Assembly: GCA_900757715.1 (NCBI GenBank)
Contig: CAAEOZ010000266.1
Location: 1 to 7,839, forward strand
From: an uncultured Veillonella sp.
Lineage (GTDB): Bacteria > Bacillota > Negativicutes > Veillonellales > Veillonellaceae
Reading direction: 5' to 3'
Length of the DNA stretch: 7,839 nt
Every line of letters starts with the position of its first letter. Position 1 is the first letter of the stretch. A program made the translations under genes and the position numbers. Under the pieces are notes generated by a model. It made no database searches. It saw only the letters and a program-made list of their open reading frames with translations, and was not told the origin of the DNA. Positions 5,531-7,839 of this stretch are shown here, piece by piece.

Positions 5531-7303
5531 TTACTTAGACCATTCTCTAATTAAATTCTGTATTTCTTGACACTTATGTAATTCGCTAATAAACGTCGAA
5601 TCTCCTGCTCGTTTTAATTGATCCGCCATAATCGAATGCGCTTTATACTGTTCACGCAATGAATGGAGCCTTATCTTGCGGATTAATGCAGGCACTTGTA
5701 CCTTATATTCATCGTCACTCATAACGACCAACCTAGAGTAAATATCGTATTCTTGAGAAGATAAAACAGATTGAATTGCAGTTTCATCTAGACGACCTTC
5801 GGACTTATACAAGGTGAATAGCTTTTCTATTATACCTCGATATTCAATTTTTTCAAAGTCCTCTAATGGCAAATAGCTCATCATATGTTGTAATACTTCG
5901 CCATCTGTGAAAGCTAAGGACAGCAATTTTTCCGCATCCCCCTTTGGTAAATCCTGTGTTGGCAGAGGGGTAGAAGCCGTATCCACTAATTCAATTTGTC
6001 CTTTTTTCACATAATCTCTAAAGTATCTAAAAATAGTACTATTATCAAGCCATAATGGCAATGCCAATATTTTTAAAGCATCATCTCTCTGTGTTTGACT
6101 ATCTATATTTGCAATATATGGGAAAACATCTGCCATAACAGCCTGCTTACCTTCTGTATCATTTGTATCGTGTTTAATTAAAGACTCACTTAATAGATAA
6201 TCAAGAGGCTTAACAGCTTTAGCAACTAACTCCTTAAATGCCTGTCCCCCATGATTACGCACATAATCATCTGGATCTTTGCCGTCTGGCATGGCAAGGA
6301 CACGCACCTTAAAATCCGTATTTTGCAATAATTCAATAGCTCTAGCAGCCGCCTGACGGCCAGCACCATCCATATCATAAGCTAACACAATTTCTTCAGC
6401 CTGCCTCATCAAGATATGTCCATGATCTCTTGTATAAGCAGTCCCCAATGATGCGACTACATTAGTAACACCATGATTATGAGCAGATATAACATCCATA
6501 TAGCCTTCTACAAGAATAGCTTGTTTTTCCTCACGAATAGATTTATAAGCCTTATCAAAAGCAAATAGAAGTTTACCTTTTTCAAAGATTGATGACTCTG
6601 GAGAGTTTAAATATTTTGGTGTACTGTCATCCATAACACGTCCACCAAAAGCAACTACTCGCCCTTTACCATCCATAATGGGGAACATAATTCTATTTCT
6701 GAAGAAGTCATAAAATTGACCCTTTTGATTCTTTCGAACAAGATTCAACTCTAAAAGAATGGAATCATCAATGCCACGGTCATGAAAGGCACGATATAAC
6801 TTATCCCAACCATCAGGAGCAAAACCAAGCTTAAATGTTTCTATGGTCGCTTGTGTGAGTCCTCGCTTTTTCAAATAATCTAATCCCACTTTACCAATAG
6901 AAGTTTGAGTAAGACAGTTATGGAAAAAAGTAGCCGCTAAATCAGAAGCTTCATACAGTTTTTTGCGTCTTTCATCTCTAGCTCTTTGCTCAGGTGAAAG
7001 TTTCGCCTCTGGCAATGGAATATTAGCCCGATTAGCTAGCCGCTCTAAAGCTTCTACAAAGGTTAAATGCTCTAACTCCATAAGAAATTTAATAGCATTT
7101 CCTGATGCATGGCAACCAAAACAATAATAAAAACCCTTTTCAGGGGCTACGCTAAAGGATGGCGTTTTTTCATTATGAAATGGACAACAACCCCAATAGT
7201 TCTTGCCGCGTTTCTTTAAGGCTACATGCTCGGATACAACTGACACGATATCATTAGCATCTTTGATTTGTTCAATCAACTCATTTTCAAAATATCGGCT
7301 CAT
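5531..7303 (-). CDS. dnaG: DNA primase
   Basis: DnaG makes the RNA primers for chromosomal replication and works with the replicative helicase at the fork. The predicted 590-residue protein has the CHC2 zinc-binding domain with C40, H43, C61 and C64. It then has the RNA polymerase core, including VVAFGGRVMDD and PKYLNSPES, and the TOPRIM centre with E266 (LVEGYMDVI) and the D310-x-D312 pair (LAYDMDGAGR). Next comes GKDPDDYV, then a divergent C-terminal region that should bind helicase. The frame opens at 7324, but only the ATG at 7303 has a strong ribosome binding site (AAGGAGG). With that start the zinc ligands take the same numbers as in Bacillus primase. The gene lies 28 bases upstream of rpoD. 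No frameshift or missing catalytic residue is seen. Confidence 0.96.
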   Translation of the reverse strand: MSRYFENELIEQIKDANDIVSVVSEHVALKKRGKNYWGCCPFHNEKTPSFSVAPEKGFYYCFGCHASGNAIKFLMELEHLTFVEALERLANRANIPLPEAKLSPEQRARDERRKKLYEASDLAATFFHNCLTQTSIGKVGLDYLKKRGLTQATIETFKLGFAPDGWDKLYRAFHDRGIDDSILLELNLVRKNQKGQFYDFFRNRIMFPIMDGKGRVVAFGGRVMDDSTPKYLNSPESSIFEKGKLLFAFDKAYKSIREEKQAILVEGYMDVISAHNHGVTNVVASLGTAYTRDHGHILMRQAEEIVLAYDMDGAGRQAAARAIELLQNTDFKVRVLAMPDGKDPDDYVRNHGGQAFKELVAKAVKPLDYLLSESLIKHDTNDTEGKQAVMADVFPYIANIDSQTQRDDALKILALPLWLDNSTIFRYFRDYVKKGQIELVDTASTPLPTQDLPKGDAEKLLSLAFTDGEVLQHMMSYLPLEDFEKIEYRGIIEKLFTLYKSEGRLDETAIQSVLSSQEYDIYSRLVVMSDDEYKVQVPALIRKIRLHSLREQYKAHSIMADQLKRAGDSTFISELHKCQEIQNLIREWSK

Positions 7304-7318
7304 AGCCAACGCCTCCTT
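7304..7318 (-). promoter_or_regulatory. Strong ribosome binding site that sets the dnaG start
   Basis: AAGGAGG (7312-7318 on the minus strand) lies 8 bases before the ATG at 7303. The in-frame ATG at 7324 has only ATTAATATAT upstream. Confidence 0.8.
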
Positions 7319-7341
7319 CCCCATATATATATTAATTCTAT

Positions 7342-7370
7342 ATACAAATAAAAAATCCTCTATTTGTAAA
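7342..7370 (-). promoter_or_regulatory. Weak candidate promoter for dnaG-rpoD
   Basis: On the minus strand TTTACA (7365-7370) stands 17 bases before TTGTAT (7342-7347), which runs into TATATAGAAT. The -35 is good but the -10 is poor at this spacing. A perfect TATAAT occurs further upstream (around 7387-7392) without a convincing -35. Some promoter is expected, because rny has its own terminator-like hairpin. Confidence 0.3.
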
Positions 7371-7415
7371 GCATTTTAATCAATTAAATTATAAAAAAAG
7401 TATAAAAAAGCTTGG

Positions 7416-7475
7416 TACGAATCATAGGAATCATCATCTACAACGCAATATACATGATGATTCCTATACGCCGTA
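7416..7475 (-). other. Long stem-loop between rny and dnaG
   Basis: ATAGGAATCATCAT (7424-7437) is perfectly repeated in inverted form at 7454-7467, giving a 14-bp stem with a 16-base loop. Outside a 4-by-4 internal loop the stem resumes with TACG/CGTA (7416-7419 with 7472-7475). On the minus strand AAGCTTTTTT follows shortly after, so it could act as a second terminator for rny or as a leader structure. The U-run is offset from the main stem, which makes it an atypical terminator. Confidence 0.7.
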
Positions 7476-7503
7476 TATAGCAATATGTAATTACCGAAAC
7501 TTT

Positions 7504-7547
7504 GATAACAATAGGCTGCAATGAAAACATTGCAGCCTATACTTATC
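7504..7547 (-). terminator. Hairpin terminator of rny
   Basis: A perfect 13-bp stem (7511-7523 with 7528-7540; ATAGGCTGCAATG) has an AAAA/TTTT tetraloop. It is extended by GATAA/TTATC (7504-7508 with 7543-7547) beyond a 2-by-2 internal loop. It begins 12 bases after the rny stop codon. There is no clean U-run, so its efficiency is uncertain. Confidence 0.65.
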
Positions 7548-7559
7548 GCTTATAGCATA

Positions 7560-7839
7560 TTATTTTGCGTAATCCACAACGCGAGTTTCACGAATAATTA
7601 CGACCTTAATTTGGCCTGGATATTCAAGTTCTGACTCGATGCGTTTTACGATATTCCGAACAAGTAATGTAGACTCAGCTTCATCAATCTTATCCGGTTT
7701 TACTACAACGCGAATCTCACGACCGGCTTGAATAGCAAAACATTTTTCAACGCCTTCGAAGGATTCAGCGATTTCTTCCAATTTAGATAAACGTTTTAAG
7801 TAGTTTTCTAATGTTTCTCGACGTGCTCCTGGACGGGCA
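7560..7839 (-). CDS. rny: Ribonuclease Y, C-terminal part (runs off the right edge)
   Basis: RNase Y is a membrane-anchored endoribonuclease that starts mRNA decay in many Firmicutes. Only the last 92 residues are visible, with no start in the window. They begin ARPGARRETLENYLKRL, continue LEEIAESFEGVEKCFAIQAG and REIRVVVKPD, and end YPGQIKVVIIRETRVVDYAK. This is the characteristic domain that follows the catalytic HD domain in RNase Y, and the ending is strongly conserved. The N-terminal membrane helix, coiled coil, KH domain and HD domain lie outside the window. A TTG inside the frame at 7781 could be mistaken for the start of a small gene, but the frame stays open and conserved up to the edge. 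A hairpin terminator follows. Confidence 0.95.
   Translation of the reverse strand, partial: ARPGARRETLENYLKRLSKLEEIAESFEGVEKCFAIQAGREIRVVVKPDKIDEAESTLLVRNIVKRIESELEYPGQIKVVIIRETRVVDYAK

Noticed and set aside
7560..7781. Separate small gene of 73 codons starting at a TTG
   Set aside because: The frame continues upstream to the window edge with conserved RNase Y residues, so it is the end of rny.

Overview
All recognisable genes in this window lie on the minus strand, so transcription runs from the right end to the left. The content is AT-rich Firmicutes housekeeping material. The gene families, the dnaG-rpoD pairing, the trmK-nif3 pairing and the type A RNase P RNA suggest a member of the Negativicutes. 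Veillonella is my best guess, but this is an inference from gene content, not a proven assignment.

Layout in transcription order (right to left): (1) the 3' end of rny (RNase Y), followed by a perfect 13-bp hairpin; (2) a spacer of about 230 bases with a second, larger stem-loop of unknown role; (3) dnaG (primase) and rpoD (primary sigma factor), closely spaced and closed by an 18-bp terminator hairpin; (4) a leader of about 150 bases with four tandem copies of a short motif, then queD, queE and folE, three of the four enzymes that convert GTP to preQ0 for queuosine synthesis (queC is not here); (5) a tRNA gene with a CAT anticodon, probably tRNA-Ile2, which has its own strong promoter just after folE and a terminator behind it; (6) trmK (tRNA A22 N1-methyltransferase) and a Nif3/YqfO-family metalloprotein gene; (7) the 5' half of rnpB (RNase P RNA), running off the left edge.

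A theme links much of the window: tRNA maturation and modification (RNase P RNA, TrmK, the Que enzymes and a tRNA gene) placed beside the replication and transcription initiation genes dnaG and rpoD. In many Firmicutes dnaG-rpoD leads towards trmK and the nif3-like gene. Here the queD-queE-folE cluster and the tRNA sit between the two halves of that arrangement.

Start codons for dnaG, rpoD and trmK were moved downstream of the longest possible reading frame, because each has a well-placed Shine-Dalgarno sequence only at the internal start. I see no mobile element, CRISPR array, prophage or defence gene. The most unusual feature is the repeat leader of queD: each copy carries a start codon directly followed by two stop codons, together with a short dyad. 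No wholly new multi-gene system is evident.
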